Assembly: GCF_047948215.1 (NCBI RefSeq)
Contig: NC_134462.1
Coordinates: 115,162,937-115,226,936, forward strand
Origin: Lycorma delicatula
Lineage: Eukaryota > Arthropoda > Insecta > Hemiptera > Fulgoridae
DNA length: 64,000 nucleotides
Reading direction: 5' to 3'
The first letter of the stretch is position 1. Each line of letters opens with the position of its first letter. Shown here in pieces: positions 36,257 to 49,500 of the stretch. A program made the translations under genes and the position numbers. The notes beneath the pieces were generated by a model. It made no database searches. It was given only the letters and a program-made list of their open reading frames with translations, and was not told where the DNA came from.

Positions 36257-38660
36257 TTGCTTCAAGAACTGATAAAACAATGTGAACCTGAAACTAAAAA
36301 TTTAATTGAAAATATGAATAGTGTTTTTAATGCCGATAGTTTGTTAATTGTTAGTGAAAATGGAACTGTCTCTGATTTTAACGTGAAAATAAATAAAATC
36401 GTTCAGTGTTATGTCGTAGGCTTAAATCGAGGCAAGGATTCTGTAAAACTAGTTAGAAAAGAACACATTAATCAAAACAATGATGATACATCAATTGATG
36501 TTGAAAAATACAGTGATAAAAGGATTTTTGATCTAAATAGTCAACCATGTTTTGGTGGTGAAAACGATATTCATTTCGAAGTAATGACTTCAGATCCCAA
36601 CTCACACAAAAAGTGTTGACCGAAACTGATGATTTCCTGGTTAGTGAAAATCAAAATTTAAACCAATCACCTGTCAATTTTGAAACAAGTACTGATGAAG
36701 AACGGCTAGATGATACAGTTATCATACTGATCGCGAGCCTTCATTTAGCTCAGACAAAAATTATGAACATGCCTACCGTACAATTAAAATTCAATTGGAT
36801 AGTAGAAATCAAGCTGAAATGGATGAAGAAATACTTCTGAGTGGCATACTGACAAAACAAGATAATCCTCAGCAAAAAAGATAAAGGCTAAAATACTAAC
36901 ACGTCACTGAAAAAGACTGGCAAGTAAATGTCAACTAAACTGCTAGAGAAAAAGTAAAATCTTATTTGGGAAAGGTATGTAAACGGAAAATGGAAATGAT
37001 AAACCAAAACAAGAAAGAAAAGTTAGAGAATGTTGTAGATATAAGCAGATAGTTAATTCAAAAATTAGGTGTGCCAGTATTTCAGAAGATTAAAAAAAAA
37101 TTATTTTTGAAAACTTCCGAAAAATAACGAAGCAAAAAAAAATTTACCTTAACATGTTTGTTGTGGTTCGTCCAACATCTGAAAAAGAGATCGCAGAGAC
37201 CATGAGACAAGTAGACGAGAATCTTCTTTCATTTATTATTTGAAAGAAAATCAAGAAAAAATCCGGGTCTGTAAAACAATGTTTTTGAACACTTTTGGAA
37301 TAGGAAAGAAGGAAGTCAGAAACTGGAAAAAACTATTAGTATTGCAGAAAATAAACAAGCAATGGGTGATGATAGACATAGAGGCAAGGGTAAATAAAAC
37401 TATGAAATCACAACTAATATTAAGAAATACCGAATGATTTCATTTCTGATGCAAGAAATAGATTCTTTGGTGATTCTAAAACTGCGATGAATAATTTTTT
37501 TGGGTAGCCTATCAATAATGTAGTCTCATTACTGTAGAAAAATTTCATCAAAACTATACTTGGAACCGATGTGGGTTACAAAGCAAGGCCTTTATAGAGA
37601 AGATAGTGATGTACAAAACGTAAAACCATTATCCATTGCTGTATTTTCGAAAACATTTTCAGATAAAAACATCAGTTTTCAGTGTTTGTAGGTCAAAAAA
37701 ATATGAATGTGTTATTTGCATTGTACAGGGTATAATTTGCATGGTACAGGTGTTTTTTGTACAGGGAACATTACTGAAGATGTTCACATCAAGCATATCA
37801 AGATGAAAGATAAAGCAAAAAAGAAAGTGATAAGGCATGTGAAAAAATGTTGTATTTACAGTGGACTTACAGTCTATCTTACTGTGCCCTAAATCAAATG
37901 TCTCAAGTTTATATTATAAAACAAAATTGGCTGTACATAATTTGACATTCTTTAATTTAAAAACTAAAGAAGTATTCTGCTATATCTGAAATGAATGTAA
38001 GGGCGGATTAATAGGTAATGATTTTTCATTTATCATTTGTGTTAGTTACAAAACAATGCCCTCACTTTAACATTGAAATCATAATTATGTACAGTGATGG
38101 GTGTTGCTATCGAATCTTTCAAACGCTTTGTTCAATCTAGCCAGACTAAAAAAAAAACTATTGAACAGACGTTTCTTGAAAAACGACACACGCAGATGGA
38201 AGCCGACTCAGTACATTCCCAGATTGAAAGGCAAGCGAGAAATACAAATGTCAATGTTCCTGCAGATTACGTTGCTGCCATAGAAAACGCACGACGTACC
38301 CCTTCTCTTTACTTAGTGAGATACCTAGACCACACATTTTTCCAAAATTTTGAGTCTTCAATACTTTAAATCTGTATGACCTGGTAAAAGAGTTGGTGAT
38401 TCTTTCGTTGTAGATACCCGAGCATTTAAATACACCTCAACTGAAATAAAATACAAGCTCAGAAATAGGGACGCATGGGAAGACTTTCCAATACGATTGT
38501 TAGACACAGTACATTGTTAAGCTGTTTTATCTGAAATTCCACCCTTATACAAAGAAATATTAAAAATATAGAAACGAAAGTATGAGTTCTGCAAAGTTTA
38601 AAAAATACTCTACCAGCTGATTACCATTCTTTTTATAATAATTTACCTTATAATAGGTGT
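36257..38660 (+). pseudogene. Decayed gene of an uncharacterised insect transposase-like family
   Basis: The 5' part is an intact 120-codon frame starting near LQELIKQCEPETKN. It runs through many stops and shifts to readable landmarks: VCKTMFLNTFGIGKKEVRNW (about 37268-37327) and DLQSILLCPKSNVSSLYYKT (from 37864), then KLAVHNLTFFNL. After these come IMYSDGCCYR (38083-38112), FLEKRHTQMEADSVHSQIER (about 38174-38233) and, near the end, LPADYHSFYNNLPYN (about 38611-38655). From memory these blocks, in this order, define a large set of predicted insect proteins with no assigned function. The Asp of DLQ, the Asp of YSDG and the Glu of QMEADS stand where a DDE nuclease would have its metal-binding residues. 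That role, and the likeness to Sola-type GHT-M-ADS-H motifs, is inference. Confidence 0.68.
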
Positions 38661-39357
38661 TAAAAAAAGTTGTGTTTAAATTAAAAATATACTTTATCAT
38701 TTTTGTTGTTCACAAATTTCTCTCGATTCTTGGAAGTTTTGTAACTCGTATTTTTTACATATTAGAATCTTAGTATTCTCATTTTGTATCTATAATTTTT
38801 AATGATATCTTTTTATTTAATAAATAGATTTTCTAAGCTAAAATATTCTTTATGTTAATAGTATCTAAAAATTAAAACCAGCTGAATAATTTTTACTTCC
38901 TAGAAATAAAATATCGTAACTCCAAAGAAGAAATAGGATTTTAAAAAGAAATAGTCGTAACTCCTTGAAAATTTAAAAATATTAAAACTTAGCTAGTAGA
39001 AGTTAAGTACAACAAACAATGATAAATTTTACTAAAATTAAAGACCAACAGAAGTTTCTTCGTTTCTAAAATAGGAACAGAAACAGTTTTATTGTTTCCC
39101 TGTAAAATTTGTCATTTTGGAGTTACTGCCATTACTAATTACGTCGACTACTAGTAAAACTTCACGCGTATGAGATACATCTTTTTAAATTCAAAAATTT
39201 TAAATTGTAAATTAAAATTACGAACAAAAGATTTGAAAAACTATATAGAGCAACTGATGATGCGAGGTACTCGCGAAAGCGCTCTTGCTTGGATTATGGA
39301 ATAAGATAGGTGTCATCTTATTTTATTTTATTAATCTGTAGTTGGTTGATCAGATTA

Positions 39358-39492
<135 letters not shown>

Positions 39493-39718
39493 AAAGGTGG
39501 CATAATACTTTTTAGAGGCGTAGAATAAATTTTAGAAATATTTTTCTAATATATTCATATGTAAGTTAAGGTTAAAAAATTTGCTTAACTAAAGTTTTCT
39601 CTAAATCTAACACCCACTTCAATAAAAACTAGAATAAGAAAAAGAAAATTTTCAAATAATATTTTAAAGATCCGAGGTCAATAATTTAAAAAAAAAAAAA
39701 ATAGACATTTCTTGATAG

Positions 39719-39721
<3 letters not shown>

Positions 39722-39763
<42 letters not shown>

Positions 39764-39769
39764 TATATG
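39722..39769. repeat. (TA)n microsatellite
   Basis: Pure TA run with two small interruptions near its right end. Confidence 0.93.
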
Positions 39770-40245
39770 TAGTATAAACTTCCAAAAAATTTTTGAAAAA
39801 TATTTTTTTTTCAAAGGAAGAAAAAACAACAGAACAAAAAACATGTATTTCAGTTTTAAGAGGCTGGGATTGATTTCTTTGAAAAATGCTTCCTTTTTTT
39901 ATTTACAGTGTAGCATTGTAGATAACAAGTTTTCTTTCATAAAGATTTCTCTAAAAAAGCTCTGAAGAAAATTGAAAATTTTTTCACGATATCCCTCACT
40001 CACTTAACGAATTTTGAGAAATATTTGAGCCAAATTTGAAAAATATCGATTCAGTCAATCCTTAAATCAGTCAGGCCAAAAGCAGTGCGACACATATGTT
40101 CAATATATATTATGCACATACATACATACATGTTTTTTTTTTTGGTGTAGATAAACTGTTTGGACCCTAAAATATAAAGATTTGAAAAATCCCGATACTC
40201 CATTTTTCACATGGTCACCATACGTTTCCCTTTAATAGAGCTAAT

Positions 40246-40271
40246 CTATATATATATATATATATATATAC
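40246..40271. repeat. (TA)n microsatellite
   Basis: About 13 TA units. Confidence 0.9.
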
Positions 40272-43200
40272 TACAAAATTGTTTATGGCTTATTTTTACA
40301 ACCTAAATAATAATATAAAAGCAATCTGTAAATAATTTTATTAATTTCATTGATTCTAAAGAATACGGTAATATTTTGTTTGTTGAGTCGGTTTTCTGTA
40401 AAACTTGTTTTTACAGAAAACTGTCTGCATATTATCTGACATCTTTTTGTCTGAACACTGCTCTAATTAATCAGTTTCTTATTTTCCATATCTAAAAATA
40501 TACAAGGTAATTTACTCTTACTTTTGTCTTATTGGTGTATATGCACTTTTACTTCTTTGGACATCGTGGAAGAAATGCCGAACCGTTTTATAATCAAAAT
40601 ATTACCATCGATTACATTTATTTTATTATGTTACAATGCAGACTTAATTAAACTTTAAATTATTCTTTGACAGTTTCAAAAAATCGAAAACCTTTACTGT
40701 AGCATATAGTATTCATGAAAACAAATAGAAAGATGAACTTAATTAAAGTCATATACAATTCTCTTTTTAAATACCATAACCAAATAAATGTAGATAAGCT
40801 GATATGAATCTTAAGTCATTTCAGAACAAAGTTGTTTTCAAGCAAAAAAACATTCTTTGTTCAGCTTACTAAAGAACTTCAGAAGTGAATTTATATCATA
40901 AACAAACCTTAATATGCTTTTCCTTAAATATTATCTGTATCGTTCAGAAATACAGCTGATAGTTAGCCGTAAGTGATGCAGAAATTACGTTTACCACTAT
41001 TTAGACTGGCTGTGTAGTGAGCATAATTTAGTTCAGCAAGTCAGTTAATTTAAATATCGCACAGCCATAATAATAGTGAAACAAAATAAAATTAATACGG
41101 CAACAAAATAATGGGCCCTTTTTCAAGAAGTTATAACTAATTACCACCCCCAGAATCATAATTCAAGAAAATAAATAAAAATATCATTAGCAGCTACCCG
41201 TAAATGCGTAACCTAAAATATAGTAAACTCGAGTAGAAAATATTTAGTTTTTTTTTTAACATTATGATTATTCTTAAATAAAATAACATTCAATGAAAAC
41301 ATTATCAAAAATAAAATTTGAGTAGGTAAGTAAAAATGTTTAAAAATTTTTTTGCCTTCCAGTTTATGTGCAAGAAAAAAATGTTTATAATCATTTTTGA
41401 GCTTTAGATAAATTGCGAACAATTAAAACATATAAAACATATAATATAAATAAAATAACAGCATAATTTTAAAATGAGCCATTCAACGAATAAAAACAAT
41501 AATGTACTAAAAAAATTAATAAATATAATACTTTATTTAAATATCAAAATAAAATAATTAAGTGTTCGTACATATTATGCTAAGTGAAAATTATATTAAC
41601 GATATGAGTGTAAGTTAAATGCGAACAAACGGTCGATCCAAATTATCAGCAAGACTCCTTCGCTACACGAAAGAAGAACTTTAAATTAGGATGGTAGGTT
41701 GGTGTAGACATGCAGGTCGTTCAGTTAACAATTATTGTTAGTATAGTACAGAGTTAGAAGGAGAAGGAATAATACAAAATGAAGGACTGGAAAGGAGCGA
41801 AGAAGGAGAGGAGAAACGAAAGCGACTCGGCGGCAACCGTACCTAAAACCAGCAGGTAGGTAGGTGGGTAGAGAGCAGCTCTATTGATTGTTGCTCACTC
41901 CACTAGCTTGGTCTACCTGTACAGCGGCCGTTCGCCTGTTTAAAATCGACCAAACATGATACTATATCTCCACTCCTTCCTCTATGATACCACACACCTC
42001 ATCTACAGTACCCGTAAACCATGCGGCATACGCACATTACATATTCTACCCGTATAATAACCGACTAACTTGAAACACACCACCAAATAGCTAAATGAAC
42101 ATTCCTTAATATTTTGTACATTAACATTTTACCGATATATAAATATTAATAAACTTATAAATAAATAATAAATACTTTAAAAGGGAAGAAATCCACATAC
42201 ATTTACCGTTATAAATAATTAATAATATAAATTAATATTCATGAATTGCCATTATCGCGATAATGGCAATTTTTACCTATTAAAATATCAACGGTAATAA
42301 TATAAGTGAAAATATTTTCCAATTTCTCGGATTTTCCAATTCTTCTCGATAATACACGTTTTTTTCTATAACTTTCCTTTTTTACTTGATTTCAATAGTA
42401 GTGATTTGACTACCGATGTTTACCAATCTGAATATTAGCATAATAGAGCAAATTGTTTAGCTATCAAAAGAAAATCTGTTGAACTCATCCGTTTATTACA
42501 CTTTTTGTTACTTAGTAACCGCATACTTTATGTATAAATATCAGGTTGTACTAATAATTGAACATGAAGAAAAGCTCATTCATAAAAAGTAAGAAAAAGG
42601 TGCAATCTTTTCCTATTCCTCTCTAAATTTTATATAACACAAAATTAAGAGAAAAATTTCAAACTAGAGTAACTACCCAAGGAAAAAGAATAATTTCGTC
42701 AATGACCTTTTTTTTGACAGAAATAAAAAAAGAAAAAAAAATTAATAAAATGGATTAGCAGTACGGAAAGAAATTTAATTAGAAAATAAAAAAAAATAAA
42801 CAAAATGATAGAAATATATTATAAAGGAAGGTAATTAGGAATTAAATATTAATAATAATATAAACGTTAATAATATTAATATACCATATGGTATACAGCT
42901 AAGGGGTACAACTAGGAAGAGTAACATTAAGGTTAAACAACACTTCCAGAATATGTTGACGAGAATCATTACAGAGGCGCCGTAGTTTCCACAGAACGAA
43001 TAAATTCATATTTATCTGGAATTGTCTTACGTCTGCAAAGAAACCAAGCGATTCGGTTCACATTACAAACAACGCTAGGTAATCGTGTGAATTATTTAGC
43101 GTTTAATCTCCTAGACAAAAGAGAGGATATCCTGGCAACTCAAACGCATTCACGTGCTGGACCTCGGGGAGTCTGAGTCTCTTGGGATATGAAGACATCC

Positions 43201-43500
43201 TTTAAGTAATGAGCATCTCTCTATGCTTAATGAAGAGTATAAATTCCTTTCATATGCAAATTATTTTGCTATTTGGTTTTAATTTTCCTTTATCTTTTAA
43301 TATTATTTGATTTTTTTCCTTTTTTGGGGGTTTTATGGACTTTTGTACTTTTATAAAGTGAATCTGTTTAAGTGCACTTATATAAATGAACTATTGTCTG
43401 TGTGTTTATTTATATATTATCTTATATTTACATCACATTTGAATTATTGTCTTACGTATTTATCGTTTTGAGGAAGATTCATTGGAAATTTCTCATCAAG
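40272..43500. other. Intron sequence with an unexplained GC-richer patch
   Basis: No gene was recognised. The patch at about 41640-42070 contains GGCGGCAACCGTACCTAAAA, CAGGTAGGTAGGTGGGTAG and CAGCGGCCGTTCGCCTG. It differs from the surrounding A/T-rich DNA and matches no repeat family here. A second, weaker patch lies at 42960-43190. Confidence 0.4.
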
Positions 43501-43522
43501 CGCAATTATTATTATATCTACT

Positions 43523-43660
43523 TATAGTTTTTTTCTTGTTTAACCTTCGTGATGGCACCCTTAGGTACTTCAGAGAATGAGATGAATGATTTGTAGCATG
43601 TGTGAAAATACCATGCCTGACCGGTATTCGAACCCGGGACCACCGGATGTATTTAATTAT
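43523..43660 (-). repeat. SINE family 1, minus-strand copy, head shortened
   Basis: The reverse complement reads CCCGGGTTCGAATACCGGTC, then CATGGTATTTTCACACATGC, TCATCTCATTCTCTGAAGTA and GAAGGTTAAACAAG before an A-rich tail. It matches the young copy from box B to the tail; box A is missing. Confidence 0.82.
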
Positions 43661-45837
43661 ACCTCCTTCTTGGAACCGATTGTAAATAAACGAACTGTAA
43701 TAAAATTTAAAAAAAAAATTCGAAACATTAGACATCAGAATTTGTAGAATTTAGTAAAAATATAAAGGAATGATGATATAAAGTTGAAATCAAAACCGAT
43801 TGGCAGATGTAAGATGCTTTTGGGCAGAAAAATCTGAGGAATATAAAATACAGAGATTATTACAAAAGATATTCCAAAAAAATATTTGTATGTAGCGTGA
43901 AACTTTTTAATCATGAACAAGAGAAAAGGCAGCGAGGTTGATTATAGAAACGTTTGATATAACCTATTACAGATAGAATTAAAAAATTAAATAGGTTGAT
44001 AAAGTACAAAATAAAGAAGTCTTAAGAGGAGTAGAAGAAGAAAAATATTATTGAAGAATGCCCACTAGATTGCAGAGATGAACATAATCGTATCCGAGAT
44101 TAATATATTTGTCATTGGAAAGAAGCATAGATAGTAAAAACTGTTGGATAAAACAGGTTACTAGGCTCAGAATATAATATTATGTTAAAGTTCCAGAATT
44201 ATTACAAAGTAAAAGAATAAATAAAGCACAATCGATTATAAAATTACTGGAAAAAAGTATTGTATTGTACGCTACAGATTATACGAAAAGAATAACATAA
44301 AAATAAAATTGCAAGACCTCCATTAACAACGTAACTGTAACCATACCTAATATGATATAATAATAACTAAGAAGTTGGCTAATTCGCGAAGAACGCAACA
44401 GAAAACGTACTTTAGAACATGTTCTATTGGTGAAAATAAAAAATAAAATTTTTATAAACTTGTCCCTTTCTTTATAAAAAAAAAATTTAATCTATGAGTT
44501 GTTAGACTGCTAGATTTGCTTGTAGAGTTGCTCAATCGTGCTTATTTGTTACTTTTCTAAAATATCTAACTCTTTTATTCAGTGATATTGAGATTTTTTT
44601 TTCGTTTAATATCTAATTAAAAACTGCCATATTCTGATTTGTTATGATAAAAAACTTCAATATTGTTACTATTTTATTTAAATTTGTAGACTTTATTTAT
44701 AGCATTTTACCCACAATTAGATTTTCTACAAGTTTGATTTAAAACGCTTTTATGTTTATTACTCATTTAACAAAGTTATGTTATCCCACACAAAAAAAAT
44801 GCCTTTGTAGACCCAGTCTTTTGCATTTTGCCCCACGTTTATCGAAAACTTATTTTTCAGGTGATATTTTATAAAAAATTACTAAAATTTATCCCTTAAT
44901 CTGGGATTCAAGATTACAGTCTGGATTAACTTTAGTGAGGTTACAGAAATCAGCGAAAAATATTTTGCCAGCCGATATCGCTAACAAAGCGTTTCCGAAT
45001 CTGTTTGTATGAATTTTCTACTTTATTTTCAGTAATAGATCATGTCTGGAAAAAAGTTTTTACATTCTACGAAGAATGTAAAAAAATTTACATAGTTTAA
45101 AAAAGTAGTTTGTAAAAGTTTATACATAGTGATTCACGAGAATCACTCTGTATAAACTACATAACTACGGTGTATCAAAACCAAAATGGCTTTACGCCCT
45201 TTTACATGAATCAAATGATTCCGGAATCTGGCATTATTATTCACTTACATTTAATATAATTTATTATATTTAATAACTTTTTCTATATAAAAACTTTTGA
45301 TAATGAAATAGTGAACAGTTAAACTACAGCAAAATTTAACCGTTTACAATATCTTAAAAAGAATTATTTTAACAAAAATTTAACCTGTTTATTTATTGTT
45401 AAATTGCTTGTTGTCCCAAAAGTTTCATATTCCATTAATTATTTGAGTTATATTTTGTTATTCTACAAAATATGAAAAATAAGTATTGGTTTAAATTTAA
45501 ATAATTTGAAGGTAGAAAAAATAGAAAAATTTCAATAATTTTATTTCTTTATTATTTTTTTTTATAATGCTTTCTCAGCTCTTCCTTTATTTTCACGTAG
45601 ATGAATAGAAAATAAAAAATCTAGTAACATAGTGAACTACTCCTGTTTCAATTTGGTAATAAGTAATGTTTTATGTAGATTTAAAAAAATAAATAAATAA
45701 AATGAACAATGACAAAAATGGTAATTTAGAAAAAATATATTGGATATCAACCCAGCAGTTTTAAGCAACCGTACAGGGAATAAAATGTTCAAGAAAATGA
45801 CACAGCAGTTACTTTTACAAGAATAAAAATCTGATGT

Positions 45838-46505
45838 AGACACTACATGACTTCCTTGTACGCCTATTAAATTGCATATACACATTATTTAAAATGAAAA
45901 GTACATAACATTTTATTTTATTAATAACTTCTGATATTTTTTCATATTTGTTTTTTTTTTATTACTGAATTATTATTCATCGTAAAAGTTTTTTTACAGT
46001 GAAAGGTTAATAATTATTAATAAATCAATATTTTTAAATGGAGATGATGTCTGATTCGAATCGACGTGCCTTCCCCTTGTAAGATCCAAATATTTCATTA
46101 ATTAAAATTTTATTTTGCTATAATTCTGGAACTAATGAAGAAAATAAGTACTACTTACGATAATATATCGTTGAAAAGCTCTCAATGAGGTCTTATTACT
46201 GCACTTATGAAAAAGTCAAAACCCCTGATTTTTTTTGGATTTGGGGCTTTTTTGGATACTTTGTTCAGTCAACTGCAATCAAAAATGAAGGTGCACAGCT
46301 ACATTTTAAAACAATCCTAAATCCAAACTTTCAACATCCTACAGCTAATCGTTCTTGAGTTATGCGAGATACGTACGTACGTACAGACGTCAAGCCAAAA
46401 CTAGTCAAAATGGATTCAGGGATGTTCAAAATGGATATTTACGTTGAAATCTGAAAACCGAAATTTTTCGCGATCACAATACTACCTTTACTTCGTATAA
46501 GAAAA
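45838..46505. repeat. Anonymous dispersed repeat, copy 2
   Basis: This is the most complete copy of the family also found at 6385-7298. It adds a central part missing from copy 1, with GGATTTGGGGC and CAACTGCAATCAAAAATGAA. The hairpin at the right end has decayed on one arm. Confidence 0.75.
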
Positions 46506-49500
46506 TAAAAATCATTCCATTTCCAACAAAATATATAAGTAGTGAAAATGGTTTTTTAGAATATGCATCTCCATATCAGCATTTTGAACTGTTATGCGTA
46601 CAATATTCAACCTTAAGAGTGACAAACTCGTATTGATTTACCAAACAGACTGATTGTATACCAAACACAATTACTTTTAGTAAAAGTAACTCCCCTTATT
46701 TCCGCTTGTATCTATCAGATTTTTTATATCTGTCACAGCCACTACACAAGTCAGGGTGTGATGAAGCAAAAAATTAATGTACTGCTACTGTGCAATTTTT
46801 TTATTTTTATTCACCGTCTCTATACAATAAGGGATTCAGTTATTACTTCTGAAAAAATGTCTTAATCTATATATGAATATAATAAATAAGTAAGAGCGCA
46901 TATATATTCGAATAGATTTTTTTACAAGAACATAAAAACGTATAACATGCTTAAGCAGCATTACGTGTAAATATAACTGAAATAATATAGAACGATTAGA
47001 CGAAATCGTTATATACTCCACTACAAATCTGGAGCCTTACTAGTATATATACAAACTTTTTTCTTTAGAACCAAAATTTACAATCGGTTTCTCTTGACGA
47101 AATCATAAGTAAATAATATGTTAAAATATCACACGAGAGAGGGTCATCCAACGATCCAGACCCCCTCTCACGTTAACAAATATTAAATGATTATAATAAC
47201 AGTAAACGACCATCTTAATAAACATACTTAAAGTAACAACTAAGATCCAGTAAACACTCATTACGTCATAAGCACTACCGTAACTGGATTCTAGAACCTT
47301 TCCAATATATGGACGACATTTGTCCAACACATTCAGTTCGCATTCGATGTGTTTTATCAAACCGAAGGTACTAATGAACTAATGAACACAGGTAGATAAA
47401 CGAACGAATGAAATAGTAAAACAAAGGCTAACAAAATAAGTGAATTATAGGTAAATGCAAAGCAAGAATACGATAAACAGTAAAAGCATTAAAACAACAA
47501 CAGTAAATAGGTAGCAGCAATTAAAATAAAAAATAATAACAAAAAGAGGTAGACGCAAAAGTACCGAACGTAGCCTTATATGAAAAAAATAATAATAATA
47601 ATAAATATCAAACCTAGAGAAATGATATGAAGTCATATCAAATTAATTCGTCCAGTCAACGTTATGAAACTATGATACCATGAAACTTAATGTTGTTTGA
47701 AAACAGAATTCTTCCAAAACTAATTTTTGCTTGTTACGTCATCCCCAGACAACCTAAATTATTCCTACTGTAAAGAAATTTTCTATTTAAAAAATTTCCG
47801 AAGTGTAAGAGCTTATAATAGAGTTATCCCTCCTAAAAACATCCCTAAGGAATGTTTTAGAAGATTTCAATATATTTATGATAATGAAATGAATAATATA
47901 AAATTTATTAAGATACAGCGATTTCAAAATAAATGATCTTTAGTAAGAGAGGAAGTGAACTCGCAGAATTTTCCAGATATATCACCTTTTAGATATTTTA
48001 ATGCTGAAGCAACCAGAAGGTATTTTAGATACTTTACGGTTATTGGTAGCGAATAGTTAGTTGTAATATATCGATTACTGACTTCAATGAACAGAGGGTT
48101 AGTTAGTGCTTGATATCCTGTGCGGGAGGTAAATAATACGAGAGCTATTGGACCTGTTACAATCAAACAGTAAGAACTCTTCAACATGTCTCTTGGTCAC
48201 CATTCTAAGGGATATTGGATTCAAATTACCAAAACGCACTGGCCTGGTGAACTAGAGATGTAACAAGATACAAATGAAGTCTAGTAAGGGACTTAACCGC
48301 CTAAGAACTCCGATTCATGAAAACAGACTTCTTGGAAATTTTGAGAAAATAACAATAATCGATAAAAAAACGGATAAAAACTGTTAAAAGTTGTACTTAA
48401 AATTACTTTCGTCCTGATTACAATTTTAATTTTAGATTGTAAAATTGATCCTTAGCGCATACTAAATTTAAATGAAATCAAACTGTTAGTCAGCATTTAT
48501 GGATTTAAATTCATTACTTACCAGAAAATCAAGACCAATGAAAAAATGAAATAATTGCATGATCTATCTCAGTTCTTTCTTTTATATATTTCATGTTTAG
48601 AAAATATAAATATTTTTGAATACGTTTAAAAAACACAAATGTATAAAAATCGTCACGCTTAGCAAACCAAATATAAGAAGCATTAAAAAAACAAGCTTAG
48701 TGTTTTAAGTACATAAATAATATGCACGAAATTGAAACATAATAAACTTGAAAGTAAAGTGTGAGAAAAAAATTATATTTATATATATAAACACACACAC
48801 ACACACAAAATTCTTATCTTTTACATAGTCGGCCTACGTAAAGACATTGCGTGACATTAAAATATAAATAAATATTAAATTTCTGGTTTATTAAATATAC
48901 GAAATAATTCAGCATATAATATCTTGATTACCTATTTAATATAATTAATTAATATTTTTTTCTGAATTATACGTTCATTTATTTTATTTTATATTAGCAT
49001 ATTATTTAAGTGTTATTGCATATAACAAAAAAATAAAAAATAAATAACCAAAAGCAAACGTTTTTGTTGAATAATCTTTACCGAATAGAAACGAGAAATA
49101 TTACTGTACTCTATACATAATGTATTGAACTTTATTTACAAGTATACACAGCTTAAGTTCTTGTATTTCATAATATTCCTGCATTTAATAATATAAATTT
49201 GAAGACAATCTTAAACGATCATCTGTCTCCATTTGCATTTGTTTATTTGTTTGAATAACTATTTGAAAATGAAGCAGGAATGGCTTAACAAATTTAAATT
49301 ACATTTTGCAGGACGAACTGGCAAAGTAATTCTTAAAACGAAAGAGGGAGAAGTCATTAAAATCTTAGTATTATCTCACAGAATATTTACAAAACCAAAT
49401 AAATTGTAGCATTTACTAGTTAAGCTCCTTATATTTTACAAAATATATACGTAGATATAAAAGAAAAGTATATTCCTTGAATACATAAAGGTTGCTGTAA

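Larger units (their letters stand above)
35583..39138 (+). mobile_element. Unclassified DNA transposon (Sola-like?) with TIRs and subterminal repeats
   Basis: The left end TTAGCAAAGGACGTAACTCC (35583, continuing TGACAATTTTAA) pairs with the right end (39104-39138), which read inward gives TTAGTAATGGCAGTAACTCC then TGACAAATTTTA. The pairing covers about 38 bp. The core GTAACTCC recurs inside: a palindromic pair at 35951-36000 and single copies at 38915-38923 and 38956-38964. TTA borders both ends, but the target duplication is not certain. The element carries one decayed gene (36257-38660) and is bracketed by unrelated Ddr intron sequence. The superfamily is not established by what I can see. 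Confidence 0.65.

Noticed and set aside
47727..47936. 69-codon frame SYCKEIFYLKNFRSVRAYNR
   Set aside because: No family recognised, no splice context, and the composition is typical of chance frames in AT-rich DNA.
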